From: Rurimicrobium sp040387755
GTDB lineage: Bacteria; Bacteroidota; Bacteroidia; Chitinophagales; Chitinophagaceae
Length of the DNA: 64,000 nucleotides
Assembly (NCBI GenBank): GCA_040387755.1
Contig: JAZKDB010000001.1
Span: 496,001-560,000, forward strand
Direction: 5' to 3'
Each line of letters opens with the position of its first letter. The stretch's first letter is position 1. The notes beneath the pieces were generated by a model. The model saw only the letters and a program-made list of their open reading frames with translations, made no database searches and was not told the origin of the DNA. The position numbers were made by a program, and so were the translations under genes. Of this stretch, positions 51,238-57,310 are shown piece by piece.

Positions 51238-51300
51238 GCCCTTTCTGACACAAGTAAGAAATGCTTTATTGCCTTACTGCAAATTTGCGCCAGCTGGGGA
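51238..51300. repeat. 'TTACTGC...GCGCCAGCTGGGG' repeat, copy 4
   Basis: CCCTTTCTGACACAAGTAAG, then AATGCTTTATTGCCTTACTG and CAAATTTGCGCCAGCTGGGG. It has the same orientation as the other copies and ends about 10 bp from the stop codon of the next minus-strand gene. Confidence 0.7.
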
Positions 51301-51310
51301 GTTAGAGTTT

Positions 51311-51970
51311 TTATACTTTCCAAAAAAGAAAAAAGTCTTTTATTTTCATCAATTTGTCAAAGCCGCTTTTTGCATTTTTCCAAAATTCGGAACCCTCAAT
51401 AGATTGTTTCAATAAGTTGAATATCTCTTTTTCGTTATCCCTATTTTCTTCTTTGATTTCATTTAAACCTTCTACAGCTGTCTTAATAACACTTAGAAGT
51501 TCGTTAAAGCCTTTTTCAATTTCATTCTCTCGTAATTTCGCAATTGTGTAATCTGTAATTATATATTTCGAGGTATTAAAGAATATTACCGAAGGAGATG
51601 GTAAAGAATTATTATTAATAAGTTTCTCGCCTATGAATTTTGGGCTTATATTAGCTGGTGCATTTACTTTTTCAACACTTAGTTCGATTCGCATTGTCTT
51701 TGATTTCTTAGCTCTATCACTTTGGTATTTGATATACTCACTGTGAATATGAAAAACTGTTAGGAAATGACCTGACGTGTAGTCTAATGCATTAAAGTAA
51801 TTTTCATTTTCAAGAATCATACTAATGTGGGGATCATTGAAATCATAAACAATTAATGCAAAGGCAAAAGCTCTTTTTTCAGCTTTGTGCTCTGAGCATT
51901 TCTTTAGAATATAATGTTCGAGATTTTCAATTCCGTCAAATTGTCCTTCTGATGTTCTTATTTGATACAT
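51311..51970 (-). CDS. Soluble protein of unknown function
   Basis: The protein has 219 residues. The N-terminal half is alpha/beta with 'RAFAFALIVYDFNDPHISMI' and 'GHFLTVFHIHSEYIKY'. The middle carries 'RIELSVEKVNAPANISP' and the C-terminal third is a long helix with 'SVIKTAVEGLNEIKEENRDN', probably coiled coil. No signal peptide or membrane helix is present. I recognise no family. The gene is AT-rich and flanked on both sides by island repeats. Confidence 0.6.
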   Translation of the reverse strand: MYQIRTSEGQFDGIENLEHYILKKCSEHKAEKRAFAFALIVYDFNDPHISMILENENYFNALDYTSGHFLTVFHIHSEYIKYQSDRAKKSKTMRIELSVEKVNAPANISPKFIGEKLINNNSLPSPSVIFFNTSKYIITDYTIAKLRENEIEKGFNELLSVIKTAVEGLNEIKEENRDNEKEIFNLLKQSIEGSEFWKNAKSGFDKLMKIKDFFLFWKV

Positions 51971-52040
51971 GTTTTTTAAAATTGTGGGTATATCTACATA
52001 TCATTCTATGTGTTAATAATTAGTTTGCATTAAATATCCT

Positions 52041-52108
52041 CCCAAACATAATACCAAAACCAATCCCCCGGCGGGGAAATTTCCACGATTTTTGAAGAAA
52101 AGGAAAAT
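52041..52108. repeat. Dispersed 'CGGCGGGGAAATTTCC' repeat, copy 2
   Basis: CCCAAACATAATACCAAAAC, CAATCCCCCGGCGGGGAAAT and TTCCACGATTTTTGAAGAAA align with 2473-2537 and 53979-54048. It lies between two minus-strand genes, on the 3' side of the DUF3592 gene. Confidence 0.8.
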
Positions 52109-52142
52109 ATTTGACTGAATCAGGCATCAACGATATCTCTGC

Positions 52143-52192
52143 TTCAGGATGCCTGTCCGCTCCGGAGAGACCTTTGGAGCTTCCTGAATGAC
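52143..52192. repeat. REP-like element, diverged copy with compensatory arm changes
   Basis: Arms TTCAGGA and TCCTGAA replace TTCGGGA / TCCCGAA of the other copies: G to A on the left and C to T on the right keep the stem paired. The core TGCCTGTCCGCTCCGGAGAG still matches the 74-bp elements. Confidence 0.7.
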
Positions 52193-52210
52193 TGGGGTAT
52201 CAATTATTCT

Positions 52211-52693
52211 TTAATCCATTTTTATATAGCCCAATAAGGACGCGATACTCATACCGATAAAAAATAGCCCTATTGCAATTAAAATCATTAAGAACAGGTA
52301 GCTGAAGGTCTCTTCTTCTTTTAAAATAAATTTTTTGGGATCCTCGGGGTCGTACAGAATAGAAACCTGCTGCTTAATGAGGTTTTTATAGGTTCTTACC
52401 TTGCTTAAGTCGGAGGATGCGTATATAAATGGTTTTTCTCTTATCACTTCTCCCGTCATAGATGTAAACTCAATAACAGGGGTTTTATACCCCTCATTAT
52501 CCGATTGATATTCGACGATGGTACCTGTACAGTCAATTCCTTTAATATGAATGGTTTTCATAAAGCGGATGGATGCCACGGCAATGAATATTGCAAATAG
52601 ACCAAGAATTAAAGGACACAATATGGGTTTAATAAACATCAATAATGCAAAAATCACCATAAAAGCTATCCAGTATTTTTTTACATTTTTCAT
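52211..52693 (-). CDS. DUF3592-like membrane protein
   Basis: With the ATG at 52693 (MKNVKKYWIAFMVIFALLMF) the protein has 160 residues. Two helices form a hairpin (about 8-25, 26-45). A beta-rich soluble part follows with 'GIDCTGTIVEYQSDNEGYKT', 'PVIEFTSMTGEVI' and 'VSILYDPEDPKKFIL', which is the DUF3592 pattern. A third helix ends the protein (about 130-152). The family is common in Bacteroidota and has no known function. Confidence 0.72.
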   Translation of the reverse strand: MKNVKKYWIAFMVIFALLMFIKPILCPLILGLFAIFIAVASIRFMKTIHIKGIDCTGTIVEYQSDNEGYKTPVIEFTSMTGEVIREKPFIYASSDLSKVRTYKNLIKQQVSILYDPEDPKKFILKEEETFSYLFLMILIAIGLFFIGMSIASLLGYIKMD

Positions 52694-52849
52694 TGGGTCA
52701 ATAGGTTTTTCTCCTTTGTTGAGATGTGGTAGAGTACAAGTATAAGGTATCAACAGGCTTTTATCTGATTAGTATTTTCTATTCTTATTGTTCCGATTTT
52801 GAAAATTGGAGAGCACTGTGTGGATAGACTTAGCAGAGCAGGGCAATGA

Positions 52850-53782
52850 TTAAACTGAGTTTAAAAGTTTTTGATATTCAAATTCAATTTTATCCTCAGA
52901 CCATCTGTTAATCTTAAATTCCTGACCGGTAACTTTTACCGGTTCACAAATGGGGAAGAAGTCATAAGTCTTCTCGTTGGGTCTTCTAAAAAGACGATAG
53001 ACTAATACTGAATCTAATCTTAAGTGTTCATCTACTGCCTGTGGGTATAAAACAATATTAGTTCCCTTTCTTTCGGTTCTGGAGCTTGGATAAATTATCC
53101 CTTTTAAGTTTGATGAATCTCTGTGAATAATATCTTTAATAGTATCTAAAAGGACATTCGATAAAAAATAAACAAGAGGATTAGTAGATTTATTTGCACA
53201 CAACTGTGAAATATATTCCCAAAACTCGAAAACAGCTTTTGATATATCCGGTGCGGCAGAAGATTTAATCAATGCAACCAGCTGCAGGATTTTATCTTTA
53301 AAGGGATTTCTTTTATACAGGTCAAATGTTAAATCAATTAATTCAATTGGTTTCGTTTTCCAAATACCAACTGTAAAATCCTTTTGACCTTCAATGCCAT
53401 CACCAATTGTAAGCTCAGGGAAGGATTCAAGACAGGCTGTAATACCTGGATGGCTTTCTTTACTTCCCTTAGGAATGGAACCGTAAAACATAGGTTGACC
53501 TTCCCTGTTGAATCTGCCAAACTTAATCCTTTCAGGACATTCGGAATTGTAGGATAGTTGTGAAACTTTATGAAAGTCAAGATTACCCTCGTTAAATCGA
53601 ACCCTTAGAATTCTTCCCTCAATTGAATGGCGACTTAAAGGGCTCCTTGATAAATAACTTGTGAATATTGTCTTTATTAAGTTGTAGTTTATCGACTCTG
53701 AAAATTTAATATTATGTTCTAATGAATGCTGTTCTTCAACATTCCAATTCAATAAATTAGGTAAATCTTTATCGCTTTCCAT
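52850..53782 (-). CDS. RES-domain protein (putative NAD-targeting toxin fold)
   Basis: The 310-residue soluble protein has RES-family features: an Arg pair R60-x-R62 in 'GRILRVRFN', the signature G89-R-F-N...G-Q-P-x-F-Y ('FGRFNREGQPMFYGS'), and a distal 'YPSSRTERKGTNIVLYP' (231-247) matching the YPSxR...NxVLy strand pair. Family knowledge: RES toxins such as MbcT degrade NAD+ by phosphorolysis and usually pair with a Xre-type antitoxin. No antitoxin gene adjoins, and the protein is about twice the usual toxin length, so it may be an enzyme or effector of another kind. Confidence 0.7.
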   Translation of the reverse strand: MESDKDLPNLLNWNVEEQHSLEHNIKFSESINYNLIKTIFTSYLSRSPLSRHSIEGRILRVRFNEGNLDFHKVSQLSYNSECPERIKFGRFNREGQPMFYGSIPKGSKESHPGITACLESFPELTIGDGIEGQKDFTVGIWKTKPIELIDLTFDLYKRNPFKDKILQLVALIKSSAAPDISKAVFEFWEYISQLCANKSTNPLVYFLSNVLLDTIKDIIHRDSSNLKGIIYPSSRTERKGTNIVLYPQAVDEHLRLDSVLVYRLFRRPNEKTYDFFPICEPVKVTGQEFKINRWSEDKIEFEYQKLLNSV

Positions 53783-53819
53783 ATTTTAAAATAATCATAC
53801 TCGCTTTAATAGATGTTGA

Positions 53820-53940
53820 TGCACTTATTGTTGTTGATGCAGCGCCTCCAACAGCAAGTGTAATGGCTTCACATTTTTATTATTTCTTGTTGGTGGGCTC
53901 ACCTTCATTCCTTTCGCCTCAACACCAACAGGTGCGAATA
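53820..53940. repeat. Inverted-repeat element, copy 3 (left arm degraded)
   Basis: The right arm TCGCCTCAACACCAACA at 53914-53930 is identical to that of copy 2. The segment before it, CTTGTTGGTGGGCTCACC, matches copies 1 and 2. The left arm is reduced to TTGTTGTTGATGCAGCGC. Confidence 0.7.
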
Positions 53941-53978
53941 GGCTTTAAGTGTTTTTAATTATTATTCATTAAATAATA

Positions 53979-54048
53979 CATCAAACATAATATCAAATCC
54001 AATCCCCTGGCGAGGAAATTTCCATGATTTTTGAAGAAAAAGGAAAAT
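53979..54048. repeat. Dispersed 'CGGCGGGGAAATTTCC' repeat, copy 3
   Basis: CATCAAACATAATATCAAAT, CCAATCCCCTGGCGAGGAAA and TTTCCATGATTTTTGAAGAA match copies 1 and 2. As at 2211-2537, an inverted-repeat element lies a few dozen bases to its left, so the two form a composite unit. Confidence 0.8.
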
Positions 54049-54071
54049 AAATGAAAAAGACAGGCAAAAAA

Positions 54072-54097
54072 AATGCGCTCCCAATCGGGAGCGCATT
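54072..54097 (-). terminator. Intrinsic terminator of the ferredoxin gene
   Basis: The 11-bp perfect stem AATGCGCTCCC / GGGAGCGCATT with loop AATC is followed on the minus strand by a run of T residues (A run at 54067-54073). It marks the right edge of the accessory island. Confidence 0.92.
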
Positions 54098-54123
54098 CTA
54101 ATAAAAGCATTTATTAAAAAAGA

Positions 54124-54471
54124 CTACAAGTGCATTCTTTCTTTTTTGGCCAGCAGTTCTTCAACAGTTTCGCGGTAAAGTTCGTCGGGTACACAACAAT
54201 CTACAGGGCAAACAGCCGCACATTGTGGCTCTTCGTGAAAACCCTGGCACTCTGTACACTTATCGTGTACTATAAAATATACTTCGTTGGATACTGGATC
54301 ATGTTTTTTGTTGGCTTCGGTTACCGTGCCATCCGTAAGGGTAAAACTTCCTTTTACACCAGTACCATCGGCCATAGCCCATTCCACACCACCTTCGTAG
54401 ATAGCATTATTAGGACATTCGGGTTCGCAGGCACCGCAATTAATACATTCGTCAGTTATTTTTATAGCCAT
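54124..54471 (-). CDS. 2x[4Fe-4S] ferredoxin (Alvin type)
   Basis: The 115-residue protein binds two [4Fe-4S] clusters. Motif 1 is C9-x2-C12-x2-C15-x3-C19-P ('CINCGACEPECP'). Motif 2 has the long insertion C-x2-C-x8-C-x3-C-P ('CTECQGFHEEPQCAAVCP') typical of Allochromatium-type ferredoxins, and a C-terminal helix follows. It is a low-potential cytosolic electron carrier. It is divergent from the LuxC-like gene, and TAACTTTG on the minus strand at 54508-54501 is its likely -7 box. Confidence 0.95.
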   Translation of the reverse strand: MAIKITDECINCGACEPECPNNAIYEGGVEWAMADGTGVKGSFTLTDGTVTEANKKHDPVSNEVYFIVHDKCTECQGFHEEPQCAAVCPVDCCVPDELYRETVEELLAKKERMHL

Positions 54472-54500
54472 CGCTAAATAATAGTTTGATTTTGTTGGCG

Positions 54501-54508
54501 CAAAGTTA
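54501..54508 (-). promoter_or_regulatory. -7 box (TAACTTTG) for the ferredoxin gene
   Basis: This is an exact TAnnTTTG match on the minus strand, 29 bp before the ATG, in the 65-bp divergent spacer with the acyl-CoA reductase gene. Confidence 0.5.
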
Positions 54509-54536
54509 CAATTTCGCAGTTAGAAAAAAAGAACTA

Positions 54537-55529
54537 ATGAGCGATAGGAAACAAAAAACAGCCGCACTGGTAGCTTTGGGCCAATATATGAGTGGCCACA
54601 GCGAGGAGTGGGAGAGTGCCAAGGATAGGGCAGTGCAGGGCAATCAGTGGTTTACAGCCGCGCAGATAGAGGTAGCTGTTAAAAATATCGTAACGAATTT
54701 CTTACAGGCAGATAAGTTAAATCTATGGTTGGCCAATTATCCCCAGCCTGCAGCTGCCAAGGTGGTAGGTATTACTATGGCCGGTAATATTCCCTTGGTA
54801 GGTTTTCATGATTTTCTTTGTGGTTATTTGTCGGGGCATCAGATGCGCCTGAAATTGTCTTCCAAAGACCAGATTTTGCTCACCCATCTGGTACAGAAGC
54901 TGAGCGAATGGGATGCCTCTATCACAGAGCAGGTGCAGCTAACGGATAACCTCCGCGATTGCGATGCTTATATTGCTACTGGCAGCAATAATACCGCCCG
55001 CTATTTCGAGCAGTATTTTGCCCGCTTTCCGCATGTCATCCGCCGAAACCGTACTTCGGTAGCTGTGCTGGATGGTACAGAGACAAAAGAAGAACTGGCA
55101 GCACTGGCCGAAGATGTGTTTTTGTATTTTGGCTTGGGTTGCCGTAACGTAACACAGGTTTGTCTGCCCAAAGGCTATGACTTCAAATTATTGTTTGATG
55201 CCTTTGAACCCTACAGAGATTTTATCAACCACAATAAATACCGTAATAATTACGATTATTATCTGGCCATTTATTTGCTCAACAAGGTGCCTTATCTCAG
55301 CAACGATTGTATCCTGATGGTAGAAAATGAAGTGCCTTTTTCGGCTGTTGCGGTGCTGCATTACCGTTATTATGAGGATAAAGCAGCATTGCTGAGCCAG
55401 TTGGGGCAAAATCCGGATTTGCAATGTATAGTAGCCAGAGAGGCCATTCCTTTTGGCGCAGCACAGGTACCTTCATTATCAGATTATGCCGATGGGGTAG
55501 ACACCATGGCTTTTCTGACCAGTTTATAA
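54537..55529 (+). CDS. Acyl-CoA reductase (LuxC-like)
   Basis: With the ATG at 54537 (MSDRKQKTAALVALGQYM) the protein has 330 residues. It has the LuxC/aldehyde dehydrogenase-like fold with 'VVGITMAGNIPLVGFHDFL' (nucleotide loop), 'LSSKDQILLTHLV', 'DAYIATGSNNTARYFEQYF', 'FGLGCRNVTQVCLPKGYDF' with the candidate catalytic Cys (GLGCRN), and 'FGAAQVPSL'. It should reduce an acyl-CoA to an aldehyde. It is widespread in Bacteroidota next to a ferredoxin, and the in vivo substrate is unknown. Confidence 0.88.
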   Translation: MSDRKQKTAALVALGQYMSGHSEEWESAKDRAVQGNQWFTAAQIEVAVKNIVTNFLQADKLNLWLANYPQPAAAKVVGITMAGNIPLVGFHDFLCGYLSGHQMRLKLSSKDQILLTHLVQKLSEWDASITEQVQLTDNLRDCDAYIATGSNNTARYFEQYFARFPHVIRRNRTSVAVLDGTETKEELAALAEDVFLYFGLGCRNVTQVCLPKGYDFKLLFDAFEPYRDFINHNKYRNNYDYYLAIYLLNKVPYLSNDCILMVENEVPFSAVAVLHYRYYEDKAALLSQLGQNPDLQCIVAREAIPFGAAQVPSLSDYADGVDTMAFLTSL

Positions 55530-55555
55530 ATCAATCAATTAATTAAATATTAAAA

Positions 55556-56164
55556 ATGGAATTTATCACCTTAGCATTATTGGTCATTACAGTTGGCGTT
55601 TCATATTGGGGCTTCAATGATGGTAGTATCCTCAATAAATTATTGTTGTACCCCAAGTTGATGAAGACTCCTTCGGAGTATTACCGCTTCATTACCAACG
55701 GTTTTGTACACGCCGACTGGCAACATCTGATATTCAATATGATTACCCTTTATTTTATCGGTAATTATGTAGAGAGCTTTTATGTGTTGATGGGCAACAG
55801 GAATCTGTACCTTCTGTTATATATCTCGGGTATCATTGTTGCTGCTTTGCCCTCCTTTATCAAGCATCGCAACGACCCTTATTATCGTTCTCTGGGAGCT
55901 TCGGGTGGTACCTCAGCGGTTTTGTTTTCAATGGTTTATATCAGTCCCTGGGCCAGGATTACCTTCTTTTTTGTGCCCATGTGGTCATTTGTATTTGCCA
56001 TCTTGTACGTAGTGTACAGCATTTATATGGCGCGCCAAACCAGAGACAACATCAACCACGATGCCCATTTGTGGGGTGCGGTATATGGCTTCCTTTTTAC
56101 CTTTCTGGCAGACCCCAGTCATGGTGAGCTTTTTCTGCAACAAATCTTTCACCCGCCATTTTAA
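55556..56164 (+). CDS. Rhomboid-family intramembrane serine protease
   Basis: The 202-residue protein has six transmembrane helices. The loop after helix 1 has 'FVHADWQHLIFNM' (rhomboid W-x-H-x-x-x-N-M). The catalytic Ser is S116 in 'LGASGGTSAVLF' (GxSG) and the catalytic His is H171 in 'DAHLWGAVYGF'. Both residues are present, so it should be active. Substrates are unknown. It lies 26 bp after the LuxC-like gene and may be co-transcribed. Confidence 0.93.
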   Translation: MEFITLALLVITVGVSYWGFNDGSILNKLLLYPKLMKTPSEYYRFITNGFVHADWQHLIFNMITLYFIGNYVESFYVLMGNRNLYLLLYISGIIVAALPSFIKHRNDPYYRSLGASGGTSAVLFSMVYISPWARITFFFVPMWSFVFAILYVVYSIYMARQTRDNINHDAHLWGAVYGFLFTFLADPSHGELFLQQIFHPPF

Positions 56165-56227
56165 TGACTAAATTTGGGTTAAAATGCCCGAAAAGGTCTC
56201 CTTTTAGAAAAAATAATTAAAAATTTT

Positions 56228-56259
56228 TTGTTCATTTTGGAATAAAGCAATTACCTTTG
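56228..56259 (+). promoter_or_regulatory. Bacteroidota-type promoter of the rpsL-rpsG operon
   Basis: TTG at 56228-56230 and TACCTTTG at 56252-56259 are separated by 21 bp. The -7 box ends 33 bp before the rpsL ATG. This is the clearest -33/-7 pair in the window. Confidence 0.75.
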
Positions 56260-56292
56260 CAATCCATTTGAAATTTACATCAAAGAAAGATA

Positions 56293-56676
56293 ATGCCAAC
56301 TATACAGCAATTAGTAAGAAAAGGTCGCGAACAAATCCGCGCTAAATCTAAGTCTCGTGCATTGGATGCTTGCCCACAACGTCGTGGTGTTTGTACCCGT
56401 GTATATACTACTACTCCAAAGAAACCAAACTCGGCTCTTCGTAAAGTAGCGAAAGTTCGTTTGACCAATAAAATTGAGGTGATTGCCTACATTCCGGGTG
56501 AAGGTCACAATCTTCAAGAGCATAGCATCGTGTTGATTCGTGGTGGTCGTGTGAAGGATTTGCCAGGGGTACGTTACCATATTGTACGTGGTGCGTTGGA
56601 TACTGCGGGTGTAAAAGACCGTAAACAAAGCCGCTCTAAATACGGTACTAAGAAAGAAAAAGCTAAGAAAAAATAA
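56293..56676 (+). CDS. rpsL: 30S ribosomal protein S12
   Basis: The 127-residue S12 has 'MPTIQQLVRKGREQIRAKSK', 'CTRVYTTTPKKPNSALRKVA', 'EGHNLQEHSIVLIRGGRVKD' and 'DRKQSRSKYGTKK'. The Lys in 'TTPKKPNSA' and the Lys in 'GGRVKDLPG' (E. coli K42 and K87) are wild type, so no classical streptomycin-resistance change is present. It belongs to the 30S decoding centre and is followed by rpsG. Confidence 0.98.
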   Translation: MPTIQQLVRKGREQIRAKSKSRALDACPQRRGVCTRVYTTTPKKPNSALRKVAKVRLTNKIEVIAYIPGEGHNLQEHSIVLIRGGRVKDLPGVRYHIVRGALDTAGVKDRKQSRSKYGTKKEKAKKK

Positions 56677-56709
56677 TTTAATTAAACTATTTAATACCAT
56701 TAATAGAAC

Positions 56710-57177
56710 ATGAGGAAGGCACAAGCCAAAAAGATCCCTTTAGCTCCGGATCCAAAATTCAACGATAAGAATGTAACTCGTTTCGTTAACTGCCTTATGT
56801 GGGGTGGTAATAAAACAGTTGTTTTAGGTGCATTTTACAATGCATTAGATAAAGTAGCTGCAATCACCAGCGAAGATGGTTATGAAGTGTGGAAACGCGC
56901 TTTGGTAAACGTTACTCCTGCGGTTGAAGTGCGCAGCCGTCGTATTGGTGGTGCTACTTTCCAGATTCCTTCAGAAGTTCGCCCTGATCGTAAAATCTCT
57001 TTGAGCATGAAATGGTTAATCCGTTTCTCCCGCGAGCGTAACGGTAAAACAATTGCTGATAAATTGGCAAATGAAATCGTTGCAGCATCTAAAGGTGAAG
57101 GTGGAGCAGTGAAGAAAAAAGAAGATACGCATCGTATGGCTGAGGCTAACAAAGCGTTCTCGCATTTCAAAATCTAA
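56710..57177 (+). CDS. rpsG: 30S ribosomal protein S7
   Basis: The 155-residue S7 has 'RKAQAKKIPLAPDPKFND', 'FVNCLMWGGNKTVVLGAFYN', 'TPAVEVRSRRIGGATFQIP' and 'HRMAEANKAFSHFKI'. It nucleates assembly of the 30S head. It lies 33 bp after rpsL and is followed by a strong terminator instead of fusA. Confidence 0.98.
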   Translation: MRKAQAKKIPLAPDPKFNDKNVTRFVNCLMWGGNKTVVLGAFYNALDKVAAITSEDGYEVWKRALVNVTPAVEVRSRRIGGATFQIPSEVRPDRKISLSMKWLIRFSRERNGKTIADKLANEIVAASKGEGGAVKKKEDTHRMAEANKAFSHFKI

Positions 57178-57200
57178 TTTAAGATAAGCTTTAAATATCT

Positions 57201-57235
57201 AAAAGCTCCGGTTTCGAAAGATTCCGGAGCTTTTT
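57201..57235. terminator. Bidirectional terminator after rpsG
   Basis: The stem AAAAGCTCCGG / CCGGAGCTTTT is flanked by A and T runs, so it can stop both rpsL-rpsG and the convergent minus-strand gene. Confidence 0.92.
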
Positions 57236-57310
57236 GTTTGTGTAGATTTTGCTCTTAATGCGCGGCAAGGATAAAACAGTTTTTATTATTCTCTGTTTCC
57301 TTACAATGCT

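Noticed and set aside
52808..52850. Possible fifth repeat family (GGAGAGCACTGTGTGGA) related to 46729-46757
   Set aside because: The similarity is weak and interrupted, and could be chance without an alignment of more copies.
45754..54060. Integron cassette array
   Set aside because: The geometry is suggestive, but no tyrosine integrase was found, no RYYYAAC/GTTRRRY core could be matched in the repeats, and genes point both ways.
54130..54477. 115-aa open frame antisense to the ferredoxin gene
   Set aside because: The ferredoxin frame carries eight correctly spaced cluster cysteines; the antisense frame has no features.
56293..56676. Streptomycin-resistance substitution in S12
   Set aside because: The Lys residues equivalent to E. 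coli K42 and K87 are both present, so the protein looks wild type.
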